A stretch of DNA of 64,000 nt from Myotis daubentonii (taxonomy: Eukaryota > Chordata > Mammalia > Chiroptera > Vespertilionidae). The number at the start of each line of letters is the position of its first letter. Within the stretch, counting starts at the first letter, position 1. The translations under genes and the position numbers were made by a program. The DNA lies in NCBI RefSeq assembly GCF_963259705.1, contig NC_081841.1, positions 120,041,033 to 120,105,032 of the forward strand, read 5' to 3'. The notes below the pieces were generated by a model. It was not told where the DNA came from and made no database searches. It was given only the letters and a program-made list of their open reading frames with translations. Positions 1-11,399 of the stretch are shown one piece after another.

Positions 1-1442
1 GTAGACTAGTTAAGAAAGAACACTTCCATTACTTGCATTGTGTAAATCATCTCTGTAGATGATAACTGTTCATATTGATGAATACTTTTTTGCAACATTG
101 TAGCAGAAATCACTTTATTCTTCACAATCAATGAATATGTGGTTTTCTCCAAATCGTTAGAAGGAAAAGTAAGATTTCAGTCATTAAAAATGTTTTTACA
201 ATAGCCCTCATCTAACTTACACATGGTGCATATTAAAATAAGCAGAGAAAAAATGCAAATAAACTACTGAAAATGCTTGGTGTTTTGTATTCCATGAGAC
301 CTCATGCAACTGTTCAGTACCCCCCTGGGTTGTGGCTAACAGCCCGGTCAGATATTGTTGGGAGAAAGCAATATATCCATGAAGAAAAGCTAAAATTGCA
401 ATCCTTTACCCTTTGAAGCATATTACAGTTGGAAAAAAAGAGGAAGGGAAAAATGACTTAGTTTAGAGGGTCACAGAGCTACCGAACTCCATTAAATCAT
501 GGTGGTTTGTTGGCCAAGGGCACCCATTCGACAACTCCATCCCCCTGCGGTAGTGCAATTGTGCTTGAGGGAGAGCATTGTTAATATTATTGTGTTGCCT
601 GCTAGCCTTCTCAGGGTAAAAAATCTCTTGAATTTCTATGATAAACTACTTTCAAACTACTTTTAATTGAACCATAAAAAGGTGCCCTAAGCTGGCTTGT
701 TCTAGAAGGCCTGTGTCAGAGTTAAGGCTCACTTCCTTCTCACCTCTGCCCAATTCTCCTGAGATAATAACAAGAAAACCTGGTGTGTCTTCTCCTTCAC
801 TGAGATTTCAGAAGTTTGGAAAGCACCAAGATCCAAGAGGGTGGTTTTTATGCATTCATTTGGATGTAGGTTTCAAAAAATAAATAAATAATGCACCTGG
901 CATATATTGTAGATAACATGTCTTTTCTATAATTTGTAAATCACTAAATTTTTAAGTCTTACATGATATTTTTTTTCTCAGTCAAACTTTTTTTAAAAAT
1001 TGAAGTTGGTCAGTTCAAAGATTAGTTTTTCCTTTGTGTTGTCTGCTGCTTGCATTAGGAGTTGGGAAAAATACTCTCAGATGAACCCTTACTTTGCATG
1101 CAGTGATAGAGGGTCAGATATATGCTTCTTTGGGAATTATGTGTTTCTTTACTTAATCAACAAGTTTCAAGAAGCCATTCTAGTCTGCTGGAGAAAGTAG
1201 TGATTCAAAACACTTCCAAAAATAACATTTTTGTCAATTCAGTTATGATCAGAAGAGTGTTAACTAGCACGTTTTAAACTTTTGTTGTTTAAAAGCAAAT
1301 AAATCAACAGCACTTGAGGACACACTAAACACTTGACCCTTGCAAATGTGCTTTTAAAATGGCTCAATGGTGCTTATACATGAAACAGTAGCAAATGGGG
1401 TCCCAAGGACTGTCACAAGAATCTTTAATTTTTATGTAATTA
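1..1442. other. AT-rich non-genic DNA, no feature recognised
   Basis: No frame longer than about 66 codons with any recognisable product, and no repeat I can name. A short A-rich run (ATAAATAAATAA-like) lies near 880. Treated as intronic or intergenic sequence. Confidence 0.5.
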
Positions 1443-1640
1443 CTAGGAGCCCAGAGCGCAATTGGAAATCACACGGTGCTGGCCACTCTCTCTCTGACCC
1501 TTGAAGCAGCCATGGGCGCTGCTGGCCAGGCCTTCCCCCAGCTCAGGCGCATGGAGGCCCCTGCCGCCCCACCCCTGAAGCTGTGCACGCAATCTCCTCC
1601 TGTCCAGTCAGCCCATTATGGCGTCCTGGTTAATTAGTGT
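1443..1640 (-). mobile_element. Short HeliBat-like Helitron, reverse orientation, degraded
   Basis: It begins CTAG directly after an A, followed by a diverged terminal hairpin. The reverse complement resembles the 3' end of the Helitron at 40277-40965 (both read ...GCTCTGGG then CTA-). The right end carries GGCGTCCTGGTTAATTAG, matching the reversed 5' region of the Helitron at 10070. The expected terminal AATAAAAGA stretch has been replaced by a TA microsatellite. Non-autonomous, no coding capacity. Confidence 0.55.
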
Positions 1641-1655
1641 ATATATATATATAAT

Positions 1656-1688
<33 letters not shown>

Positions 1689-1712
1689 TATATACACACA
1701 CACACACACACA
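1640..1712. repeat. (TA)n/(CA)n microsatellite
   Basis: Imperfect TA alternation with ATAATATA interruptions, ending in about 12 CA units. It abuts the degraded Helitron on its left, consistent with Helitron insertion into or next to an AT-rich tract. Confidence 0.9.
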
Positions 1713-4548
1713 CACTTGAGGTGGAGGTGCTTTTAAGCCAGTCTTTTACTTTTTAATATCTCAAATATGCAACCATACAGTGAGTAACATTAAAGGTCTT
1801 AAACTGGTGAGAAACAGGAAAGTCAATGCAGAGACTTAGAAGGCTTTTGGTTGGGTGGGCTTTTCTTCCCCTTGGTTTTGTCCCCTGATCCCCACCCCTA
1901 TTGCTGCTGCTGCTGCTTCTGTTATTGTTGGCCTTCACACTGAAGTTGTAGTGATCATTTCTCAGTGAGGGAGTTTCTATCTGGCAGCATTTTGATCATG
2001 AGGTTTATGATATCTTGCCCTTGGAGACAAGTGAGAGATCTCGTTTATTTCTTTTTCCCTAAAGGAAAAGCAATCTTTACAACTAAAACAACCTGCAAAT
2101 TTCCTCAACATTCTTTTTTGATCAACTGAAGTGAGATCCTTAATGTTGCTTCAATGTAAAATTGTATATTTTTGTCTGTGATACATTTTAGTAATTTAAA
2201 ATAAATAATAGTTCTACAAGCTTTCACATTTGGTATAAAGAGAAAGTAGGACTTTAAAAGTGATGATAAAGATGCTATAATGTCAATTCATTCCAGTCCA
2301 ATTCAATGTGGTAAGAAAAAGATCTTGAAGTTCTCTAGGGACAATTTTTCACTTGCCATTGACATTAATCTTTGATGTATTCTCAGGAAAAAAATGAGAA
2401 GAAATTGAAACCAGTCCAAGGTTAGAGTCATAGCTTCTATAACTTTTTAAAATGTTTTATTAGGAAATTAATAATAGCATTTTTCATTCTGATTGAAAGA
2501 AAATGATTAAAGAATTAGTTGAGTGTGAAATTAAATAGTATTTTGCTCATGCACACTAAAAAGGTGGATTAGGAACTTGATAAATTTATACAAGTTTCTG
2601 AAAGGTTTCAATTTGGTGCAAGAAAAAAAGTTCAATGTTTCCTTTGCAAATATTGAATTTATCAATTGCTGCATGGATCAGATGGCATAGGTTAATTTTT
2701 TATTTTGAGAATCTTAATGAAATAACTTTCAAATGATTTGTATACATGATTAAAGCTGGAATGACATCTAATTTTTTTCCTAATCTCTCAGTTTAAGCTA
2801 ATAAATATAGGTTAATGTGGAATGAAGTCATCTGTGATATATTATCTTCATTTATCAACTGAGTTCTTTTGATGTTGCTTGTTTTTATGTAAAACATGTT
2901 CTTAAAGTTAATAAAATAATAGTACTTGGTGTATGAACTACTACGTAATACCTTAGCTGCAGTGTCCACTGCTCAGTTCACTTTGTCATGATGGAATAAA
3001 ATTTCACTTTAGTTCACTTCATAACTGACACATTCAGTCCACAAAGGAATAACCCAGCTGTGTTCTTGGGGAGAATTCTCTCTATGCAAGGCTTTAAAAA
3101 ATTAGTCATGCGGTCAGAATGTAGTTTTCCCACATGTCCTCCATAGCAGAGTATATATTTCATAAGCATAATTCAAAAACAGTTATTCCAAAAATGTCCC
3201 TTTTCATATATTACCTTCCTGCCTGGGCCAGTGACTTGGATAAACACAAAGAAATAAATACAATTCAGCCCTACTTTATCCTTCAACCTATATGTACAAG
3301 CTCTCCAGAGAAGAGGGTTGTTATATCTACTAACCTACAATTAGCTACCATATTTATAGCAATTTCCCATCAGGCATTCCACATGCAATATTGATCTTAG
3401 AGAAAATTGCAAAATGGCATAATGGAATAAAGTTCTTTTCTCTGTGAGTTTTTCAATGTTAGGAGATTGAAAAGTTGGCCAGCAAAAGTGACTGCTTGTC
3501 TCCTGGTGTCCTGTGAAGGTGCCAGAATGTCTCCAGGAGCTTGTAAAATTAGCAGTCACCTTCCCTGCCATCTACATGCTACCGCCACAGTGACTGTTTT
3601 TCCTTTTGCTCCTCTGAGGTGAAATCGAATGGTCCTTTCCAGGCTCTTAGGGCAACTGCTGTGAAACAATAGCTAATGTGATTACTTCCTAAAGGCCATT
3701 ACCTTGTTTTATGAGTCTGGCAGCTCTGCCAAAAACCTGCCATCAGAAAAATGGGCCCTGATGCAGAAACCAACCCTAGGATTGAAGATAAGAAAATTGA
3801 GAAATTTCTGCCACGTGAGGAAATTGGGAAAGGAAGGTGTTCCACAACACCAGATGGCTGTGGTAGTTAGAATGGTGGGATTTGTTATGAACAAATAAGG
3901 AAGCTATGCAAATGGAGGTGAATAGATAACAAGAAACAGGTAAAGAAACACCATGGGAAATGTCATATATATCCTGAAACAGAAGAAAAAAAGCTTTGTT
4001 CAATCTTAGAAGGTAGCCTGTTTCCTGGAGCTCTGGGAGGAGCACCAAGGGAAGAGGAGGAACCCCGCCCAGCCAGCTGGAACAGCCAAATCCATGCTGG
4101 CCATCAGCACTGTGACAGATGTCCCTGCCAGCTTGCCTACACATTCAAATCAGTCATTCAAACATTTCTTGAGTAAGTGCCAATGACACACAAGGCACTT
4201 CATTTTGGCTTAGAAAAGAAAGGAAAATTCAATTGTCCATTTTTGTTTTTATTATGGATCAGAAGACTTTAAAGACAAGAAAATAGATCTCCAGCTAGAA
4301 GGTCTGCATTTATTCTGAGACTCCTGGTCCAGAGTTCAGATACATAGACACCCACCTCCAGGGAGAATGTGTTGACGGGAACATGGACACTCTCACTTAA
4401 AGATGTGCGGCTACCATCTGCTTGATCAATGGTGCACACACCCAGGGTACTCTTGGTTTTTCTCCTGGCCTCTGAGGTAAGAGGCACCCCAGAGTCCTCC
4501 CTGCCATCTATAATTAGCACACAATTTTAAACTCTGTTATAGATGGAT
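1713..4548. other. Non-genic DNA, nothing recognised
   Basis: AT-rich unique sequence. Overlapping short frames at 3341-4144 on both strands have no family resemblance and no supporting gene structure. A CTG/CTT-rich patch near 1905-1930 is short and impure. Confidence 0.45.
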
Positions 4549-4665
4549 ACTGAACTATATCCATTTATTCAACAAACATTATCAAGTACCTCCTGTATGT
4601 TATGTGTAGTGGAGGCTGATGAACAAGACTCAATTCCTATTCTTAAGAATCTGAGATTTAGTGAG
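4549..4665 (-). repeat. L2-like LINE fragment, antisense
   Basis: Reads TTATTCAACAAACATTATCA followed by AGTACCTCCTGTATGT. This resembles the reversed 3' end of mammalian L2 (CAATAAATATTTGTTGAATGA type). Diverged, so assigned with moderate confidence. Confidence 0.45.
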
Positions 4666-5736
4666 AAATCTTCCACTCTGGATGGTCATGGGTTGGGTGC
4701 CTGATTTAACACTCACAGATGGCTTGACAGAGTTTGTCCGGGTTATGGCCTTCCTACCAGCCCAACACTAGCCCTCTCAGCATGTGTAGACAGAGTGGGT
4801 TGTCCACAAGCCAATTATCAGTAGCATGAAAACACATTTGTGGCATTTTTGTCACAACAATTCATATGTCACCCATAGAAAAACCCTAGAAGGAGGAAAA
4901 GGAAGGGAAGAAAAGAGGAAAGAGAGAGAAAGAGAGGGAAGGAGGAAGGACATAAAAGCTGCCTTAGACCAAAGTTGTCATGGTCTTAAGATCTGGTGTA
5001 TCATTTGGAGAGTTTAAAAGAAAGGAACAATACTGTCTGACAGCATGTCCCTCAAAACTAGTCCCAGGAGATGTTCTGTGGGAATCATAGAACATTAATT
5101 AGTGTGGATTTAACATGACTTTTGGTCTTTTCTATACCCTTCATGCAACTGAGCAGTTTCTCTGTGATAGGCTGAATTATAAGATCCCATCAATAGCACC
5201 ATCAGTGCATTTCTATAAGCAGGAGGTAGAACATTTTACAAGAATGTTCCAATGCCCACACTTCACTATCCATTCTTTCCTTGACTTTCAAGATCCCCTC
5301 AGAAAACTCATTCCTCACCACTTGAAGGACATACCCTGAACCTGCACTCATGAAAATTTCAGCCTGGGATGCCCTACCCCATCTGCCATCTAGGACAAGT
5401 TATCTATTTCCATTTCCAGCAAGTTCCTAACAGGTGCCAGTCCCTCTGCTGGATCCTGGGTCACAAGATAAAATACCTAAGCACTGCCTTCCCCATGTTC
5501 AAGGTCTTGTGTGGGAAGCAAATAAATAGAGAGGTATTATCGAGCATTGTTAGGGCTGTGACAGAGAAAGCATGGGACACTTTGGGAGCACGTTGGAAGC
5601 TCATCTAACTACAATGAGGGGTGGGGGGACTCAGTGAAGACTTCCTCCAAAAAGTGCCCCAGAAGGATAAGAATGGACTACAACAAGAAGTAGGCAGGTA
5701 TTCCAAGCCATCTATATATAAATAAAGAGCCAGGGT

Positions 5737-6560
5737 CCGTAACATCCAAAATGACCGAAGGCTTGACCAAACGCCAGGCAGGGGGTGGACGGGGAAGGGT
5801 GAGGCGGCTACAGTGGGGTCGTTAGCCTCCAGCCAGGGCGGCCTGCTGCCTCGGCGGTTGACTCCAGCAGGACCTGGGCCCTCCCTTTCTGTGGACCAGA
5901 GGCCCTTTTCCTGATACCATGTTCCCAGGATCTCTCAGACCCGTTTGTGGAAGTCAAGCAACACTGAATGTGGTCATCCCACCCTGGGGACTCCCAGGGC
6001 TGACAGCAAGGGTGGGCTTCTGTGGGGTCCCCTCTGTTATGCGATCCACGGTTGCTACATCCTAATGTTGACTCTAGCAGGACTTAGGCCAGTCCTCTAT
6101 GTATCTGAGGTCTCGCTACTTATACCAAAGCCCCCCGAGTCTCTTAGACCCCAATGTAGAAATCGCCTGTTGTTGTCATCCCACCCTGGGAACTCCCAGG
6201 GCTTACATTGGGGGAGTGTCTTGGTGGGGTCCCCTTTGTTGTGGTGTCCAGAGTCCCTTTAGTGTTTCCTGGGGGTCCTCACCTTGACTCTGGCAGAACT
6301 TGGGCTGGGCCTCTGTGTATCTGTGGTCCTGCTCCCTATACCAAAGCCCCCAAGTCTCTGAGACCTGGATGCAGAAATTGCCTGTTGTTGTCATCCCCCC
6401 TGGGTGGAATGATTCTGTGTTAGGGTCCAGGGTCCCTCACTTCTCCCTCATGTTCCTCACCTTGAGCCCTGGCTACCCAAGTTCCCTGAGGAGGTGGGGT
6501 GGGGAGAGGTGCAGTTTTCAACATACAAACAGGTAGCCCAACTTTGGGAATTTAAATTCC
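5737..6560. repeat. Tandem array of ~210-bp units, GC-rich
   Basis: The phrase TTGACTC(C/T)(A/G)GCAG recurs at about 5858, 6069 and 6284, with spacings of 211 and 215 bp and a weaker fourth copy near 6462. Each unit also repeats the TACCAAAGCCCCC, AGTCTCTNAGACC, CCTGTTGTTGTCATCCC and CCTGGGGACTCCCAGGGCT blocks. The overlapping short frames here are all products of this repeat. No repeat family recognised; it could be the internal array of an LTR or satellite-like element. Confidence 0.75.
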
Positions 6561-8005
6561 TGCCTCATTCACCTTATACTGTTAAACCCCAAATGTAGAT
6601 ACTATACCTACTATGATCACTCTCAAGATTTTAAACAAAGCTAAGATAACTAGTTGAGCAACTCTATTCATTAAAGACAGCCTAAAGGCAATGATTTAAA
6701 CCTTGAAAGCAGAAAGCTGGGGAGAGCCACATGGACAGTGGAAAAAGGGGGGTGAGATGGAAAATTTCTCTGGTAATAGCCAAGAAGTGAATGGTTTTCA
6801 AGGGGCATAAGAGCCACCTGTACAACAGAAGCAGGATGATTCACATCTCCACAGAGACAGTCACATTACCTTGAAAAGATTTTAGGTAAATCTTATGAAA
6901 ACTAGCTAATGGTGAAGGATGAGAAAGAAAAATAAACCACTGAAATGGGTGGCCTAGGGAAATGTTTGGAGGAAGCATCATCTCCTACCATGTGACCCAT
7001 CAGAATTGAACATGGGGTCAATAAGTTTGAGAAGGCTTAGGAGTGCTAAAGAAATGCCCCCTTTCTGTTACCAAAGCATCTCGGCCTCCTCACCCCTCCC
7101 CATGGAAGTGTCAGGATGGTGCTTTATGATGTCTAAGTTTCTCTCCCAGAGCTACCATTAGCTGCAGGAGAGGCTTCCTGATTAATTAAAGCCTAGGGGG
7201 TGTGGCCCCTCATTGTCCTAGAGAAAAGCATATGTTCAGGAGGTCTTGGATAGGGCCCTGGGAAATTTTGACATGGTGAAGATGACCAGGAAACCACAAA
7301 CTCCTAGCACAGTTGTGTAACAACCAACCACATTCACCAAAAGAAGGTAAAAGAGAAATAAGCCCTGTTAACCCAGGTCCAGTATCCAGGATGAAAGGAC
7401 CACACCCAAACTTCTCCTCCTCTTCTTTAGTGACATATCCCCAAGACTCCCTGGTCTTGCCTGACAGATTCCATCCTCAGCCCATACTTTTTCTCATTAA
7501 GACTTTTTGCCCTTTCATCCCAACCATTTCCCCACAAACCAATGTCCCTCTGCACTCACTCTGTTGTCATTCCAGGTACTAAAGACATCCATGGGGGTGA
7601 AAAGATGTCTTTAAGGGAGTTCAAGGAAAAGAGCCTTTCCAAAAATTCCTACCCCTTCTAGAAAACCTACAAAAGCTATAAAGCCAACAATATGTGGTCA
7701 TTATCTCAGGCCAAATGAGGAATTGAATAAAAATGATCCAGAAACAGACCAAGACAATGTAGAAAAATTTACCACCTTGAGTGATAACTTGGGCAGCCAG
7801 TAACTTCAGAGCAAGGCCAAAGACCTCAGAACTATCTATGAAGTCTCTGAAGTCTGGCCCCTAAGAAATGATGACAGTGTGGAAGCCAAATTTTACACCT
7901 ACAAGGTACACCAATAGTGATGATTAAAATAAAATTGATAAGTGGTTCACTTCCAGTATAAGCATAATTTGCAGACAATTTTTATTAAATTTATTGGAAT
8001 AACAT
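6561..8005. other. Non-genic DNA, unidentified
   Basis: Moderate GC, no named repeat. The 89-codon plus frame at 7313-7582 is proline/serine rich without domain features and is not supported as a gene. An old unannotated repeat cannot be excluded. Confidence 0.35.
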
Positions 8006-8106
8006 CTACACTAATAAAAGAGAAAAATGGTAATTGGCGTACGAAGATACCCTTTTCATTGGCTAATCAGGGCTATATGCAAATTAACTGCCAACTAGGA
8101 TTGGCA

Positions 8107-8112
8107 GTTAAC
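8107..8112. repeat. Left target-site duplication of solo LTR (GTTAAC)
   Basis: The six bases GTTAAC precede the LTR and are repeated exactly at 8876-8881. A 6-bp duplication is typical of class II (betaretrovirus/ERVK) integration. Confidence 0.9.
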
Positions 8113-8875
8113 TGCCGGGGTCCAACCCCAGCAGGTCCAGGGGTCCCCAAAGGTGTGGTTGGAGTCGGCGAAGAAGGAATGACATGGAGACAGCGTTCAG
8201 TTGATCAGCAGCCTAGCCAGGATCTCTAGCCCGGATCTCCAGCCAAGTTCTGGTCTGGATCTCCAGAGAGGTTCTGCTTAGGCTCTCCAGAGAGGTTCTG
8301 TCCAGGTACTCCAGTCAGGTTCAGTGTCCAGGTTCCAGTCAGGTTCTCCTGCCAATCTCTGTAGTCAGGTTCAGTCCAGGATCCCTTGCCATGTTCTCCC
8401 GCTAGGCTCTGTCTCTAGGCTCCGAGGCCAGTCCCTCTCCAGGATCCTCCGGCATGCTCTCTCCAGCAAAGTTCTTCTGTCTCTAGGCTCCGTGTAGATT
8501 CTGTCTTCTTGATTCTGTTCTAAGTTCTGAGTGTTTCTGTCTTGTTACAACTGTATTTATACCAGTTGATTCAATCCTATCAATCTCTATTACAAAGGTT
8601 AGGGCGTTTCTTATCTCCATTCCAGGGAGAAAAGATTATGTAGTTTAAGCATGATTGTTCGTAGTTAAAGGGATTAATTACCCACCTGGCACTTAGTTGA
8701 GGGGTTTTATTCCCTCCCTAACTTCAGGGGAAAATCCCTACCTGGGGATTCAACCTTTCTCGGAGAGGTGACTTTGGTTAAAACACAGCGCCAAGAAGGT
8801 GAGCAAACATATTAAGAACCGTATGCCAAATATGCCAGGTCCCTTGAAACAGCAAGGATGGACCGGCTCCCGGCA
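8113..8875 (-). mobile_element. Solo LTR, class II endogenous retrovirus, antisense
   Basis: On the minus strand it runs from TGCCGGGAGCC to GGACCCCGGCA (TG...CA ends). It is flanked by the exact 6-bp duplication GTTAAC. It matches the plus-strand LTR at 34383-35206 along its length: shared GCCGGTCCATCCTTGCTGTT start, a TATA-like TATAAATAC, and a degenerate AGAACCTGG-type internal repeat. No internal retroviral sequence remains, so it is a recombined solo LTR. It lies inside a Helitron and is therefore younger than it. Confidence 0.9.
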
Positions 8876-9269
8876 GTTAACTGCCAACTAAGATTGGCAG
8901 TTAACTGCCAACAAGATGACGGTTAATTTGCATATGTAGGCACAATGCAGGGAGGCGAAAGGGAAAGCGGGAAGAAGCCCCCTGCCACTGACAGTGATCA
9001 GAAACCCAGGGGGGAGCTAAGAGCTGGGGGGCAGGGCAAAGGCGGCCCTGAGGCCGCCTTTGCCCTGCCCCCCAGCCATGATCGGAGAATCAGGCGCCTT
9101 TGCCGCCCTGGCCAGTGATAGCAGGAAGTAGGGGTGGAGCCAGCGATGGGAGCTGGGCACGGTTGAAGCTGGCAGTCCCGGGAGCTAGGGGTCCCTTGCC
9201 TGGGCCTAAAGCGGAGCCCACAATCGCGGGGCCGCTGCAGCTGCAGGTCCCCGCTGCCCGAGCTGGACG

Positions 9270-9970
9270 CCTCAGCCAGAGGCATTCGGCCTGGGCAGGG
9301 GCGGAGCCTGCAACCACGGGGAGCTGGGGGTCCCCTGCCCAGGCCTGACACCTCTGCCGGAGGCCTCAGGCCTGGTCAAGGGGCCGATTCGGTGATTGGT
9401 GATCGGCGGGTGATGAGGGTCAACTCCTCTGGCTGAGGCATCAGGCCGGGGCGGGTGGCTGAGCCGGGGATTGGGGGGATATGATGGTCCCCTTGCCCAG
9501 GCCTGAAGCCTGGGTCAGAAGTGTCAGGCTTGGGCGGGGGGTGGAGCAAGCGATCAGAGGGAGATGGGGGTCCACTGCCCAGGCATGATTCCTGGGCCAG
9601 AGGCCTCAGGCCTGGGCGGGGGCCAGAGCCAGTGATCAGGGGGAGATGGGGGTCCCCTGTCCAAGCCTGACACCTCTGGCGGAGGCGTCAGGCCTGGGCA
9701 AGGGGCCGATCAGGTGATCAGAGGGTGATGGGGGTCTACGCCTCTGGCTGAGGCATCAGGCCTGGGCAAGGGGCAGAGCCAGCAATCGGAGGGGTCTGGG
9801 GGTCCCCTGCCCAGGCCTGATGCCTGGGCCAGAGGCATCAGGCCTGGGCTGGGGGCAGAACCAGTGATGGGGGGAAATGAGGGTCCCCTGCCCAGGCCTG
9901 ACACCTCTGTCAGAGGCGTCAGGTCTGGGCAAGGGGCCGATCCTGCGATTGGAGGGTGATGGGGGTCAAC
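9270..9970. repeat. ~70-85-bp GC-rich minisatellite in Helitron
   Basis: About nine imperfect units, each with a GG(C/A)(G/C/A)TCAGGCCTGGGC block (near 9362, 9440, 9518, 9601, 9683, 9752, 9834, 9916 and a weaker one near 9283) and a GGGGTC...GCC(C/T)GA block. The long antisense frames here (9710-10054) are repeat artefacts. Confidence 0.8.
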
Positions 9971-10069
9971 GCCTGAGGGCTCCCAGTATGTGAGAGGGGG
10001 CAGGCTGGGCTGAGGGACACTCCCCCACACACACACCCAGTGCACGAATTTCATGGACCGGGCCCCTAG

Positions 10070-10404
10070 TCTATACTAATAAAAGAGTAATATGCTAATT
10101 AGACCAGGAGACCTTCCAGAGACCTTCTGGACCTCCTTCCAGACAAAGCCATCATGGTGGGGCAGAGGCAGAGGCAGTTAGGGGCGATCAGGCTGGCAGG
10201 CAGGGTGGTTAGGAGTGATTAGGCAGGCAGGCGAGTGGTTAGGAGCCAGTGGTCCCAGATTGTGAGAGGAATGTCCGACTGTGGGATCAGGCCTAAACTA
10301 GCAGTCGGACATCCCCTGAGGGGTCCCGGATTGGAGAGAGTGCGGCCAGGCTGAGGGACCCCCTGACCCCCACCATGCATGAATTTCATGCACCGGGCCT
10401 CCAG
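10070..10404 (+). mobile_element. HeliBat-type Helitron, short
   Basis: Starts TCTATACTAATAAAAGAG, then TAATATGCTAATTAGACC. Ends ATTTCATGCACCGGGCCTCCAG (3' hairpin, CTAG mutated to CCAG). 335 bp, non-coding. Placed immediately after the 3' end of the preceding Helitron. Confidence 0.85.
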
Positions 10405-11151
10405 TGGTAACATATTTGGAGAACATGGAGAAGCTCAGAAGTGGTCAGATGGAAGCTTAAAGTCAGCTCCAATGAGGCCAGGATACAGCCCAGGGAGCAG
10501 GGCCTCACAGACCCTTGGCTGTAACACCAGAATACAGGCATGGGGAAGATTCTATCACCTCACTATGTGTGCTCAGAATGTGGTTAGTAAACTTAAAAAT
10601 AAAACAGCACCAGATGCTGATTCCCTGGGCTGGCTAAGGAGGAAGTGAAGCAGGGTGGATGGCTCTTGAGGGGGCATTAAAGCACTTCCTAAAATAACAT
10701 GGATCCTATGGGTCCCTCACAGCAATAGCAGAGGGCAGCTTCCCTGTGCAAACAAAACAGGCCATATATTAACCCTTTCCTGAAAGGAACAGAATCCTCA
10801 GCTCACACAGCTTACCACTCACAGGGAAATTTCACATTCTTCTCTCCTGTGTTGTTTAACTTGAAAAAGAAGAGAGATGAGAGAGAGAGAGACAGAGAGA
10901 GAGAGGGAGAGACACTGACCCTGAAAAATATCTCTGACTCCTTCTTCCTGGACAAATCTACTTATCATCTTTCCCTGCAGTAGGGTGATAATTAATGTTC
11001 CACATGAGAGAGGCTTCGTTATTCCATCAGAATTACCTATTAATTTGCTGGATTCTTCTGGTTAAGGAGTGAACTTGTCATTGCTGGTGTGTTGTTCGGA
11101 ATGTGAAATAGCCTTTTGTTTTCAACAGATAAATCAAGTCCCAAAATAACC
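10405..11151. other. Non-genic DNA with a GA-rich tract
   Basis: Contains an imperfect (GA)n run at about 10866-10913, perhaps the relic of an old SINE tail, and nothing else I can name. Confidence 0.4.
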
Positions 11152-11161
11152 CAGACCTTTT

Positions 11162-11389
11162 AAAAACAAACAAACAAAAAATATATATGTTTATTGATTT
11201 TTTTTGAGAGAGAGAGGAAGGGAGAGGGGGTAGAGAGATAGAAATTTAGATCGTCTGCCTCCCGTATGCCCCTTACTGGGGATCCAGCCTCAAACCCAAG
11301 CATATGCCCAGGCCTGGAATAGAATCGGTGACCTCTTGGTTAATAGGTCAACACTCAACCATTGAACTACACTGGCTGGGCAACGCAGA
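11162..11389 (-). mobile_element. Ves-type tRNA-derived SINE
   Basis: On the minus strand it begins GCCCAGCCAGTGTAG..., a degraded tRNA-like head with A/B box remnants, and ends with GAGAGA-rich and A-rich tail sequence (read here as ATATATATGTTTATTGATT). It is flanked by a 10-bp duplication CAGACCTTTT at 11152-11161 and 11390-11399. Retroposed by L1 machinery; not a functional tRNA. Confidence 0.85.
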
Positions 11390-11399
11390 CAGACCTTTT

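Larger units (their letters stand above)
8006..10069 (+). mobile_element. HeliBat-type Helitron with solo LTR and minisatellite inside
   Basis: Starts TCTACACTAATAAAAGAG and ends with a TTTCATG/CACCGGG-type hairpin region followed by CCCCTAG|T, the Helitron hallmarks (5' TC, 3' CTAG, insertion at A|T). Helibat 5' motifs (ATTGGCTAATCAGGG, GCAAATTAACTGCCAA) follow. At 2064 bp it is long because a 763-bp solo LTR sits in it and because of an ~80-bp tandem array (9270-9970). No Rep/helicase coding sequence, so non-autonomous. It abuts the next Helitron with no spacer. Confidence 0.85.

Noticed and set aside
3341..4144. Cluster of overlapping frames on both strands as a possible small gene
   Set aside because: No splice, homology or codon-bias support; typical of random open frames.
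9710..10054. 114-codon minus frame
   Set aside because: Product of the ~80-bp Helitron minisatellite.
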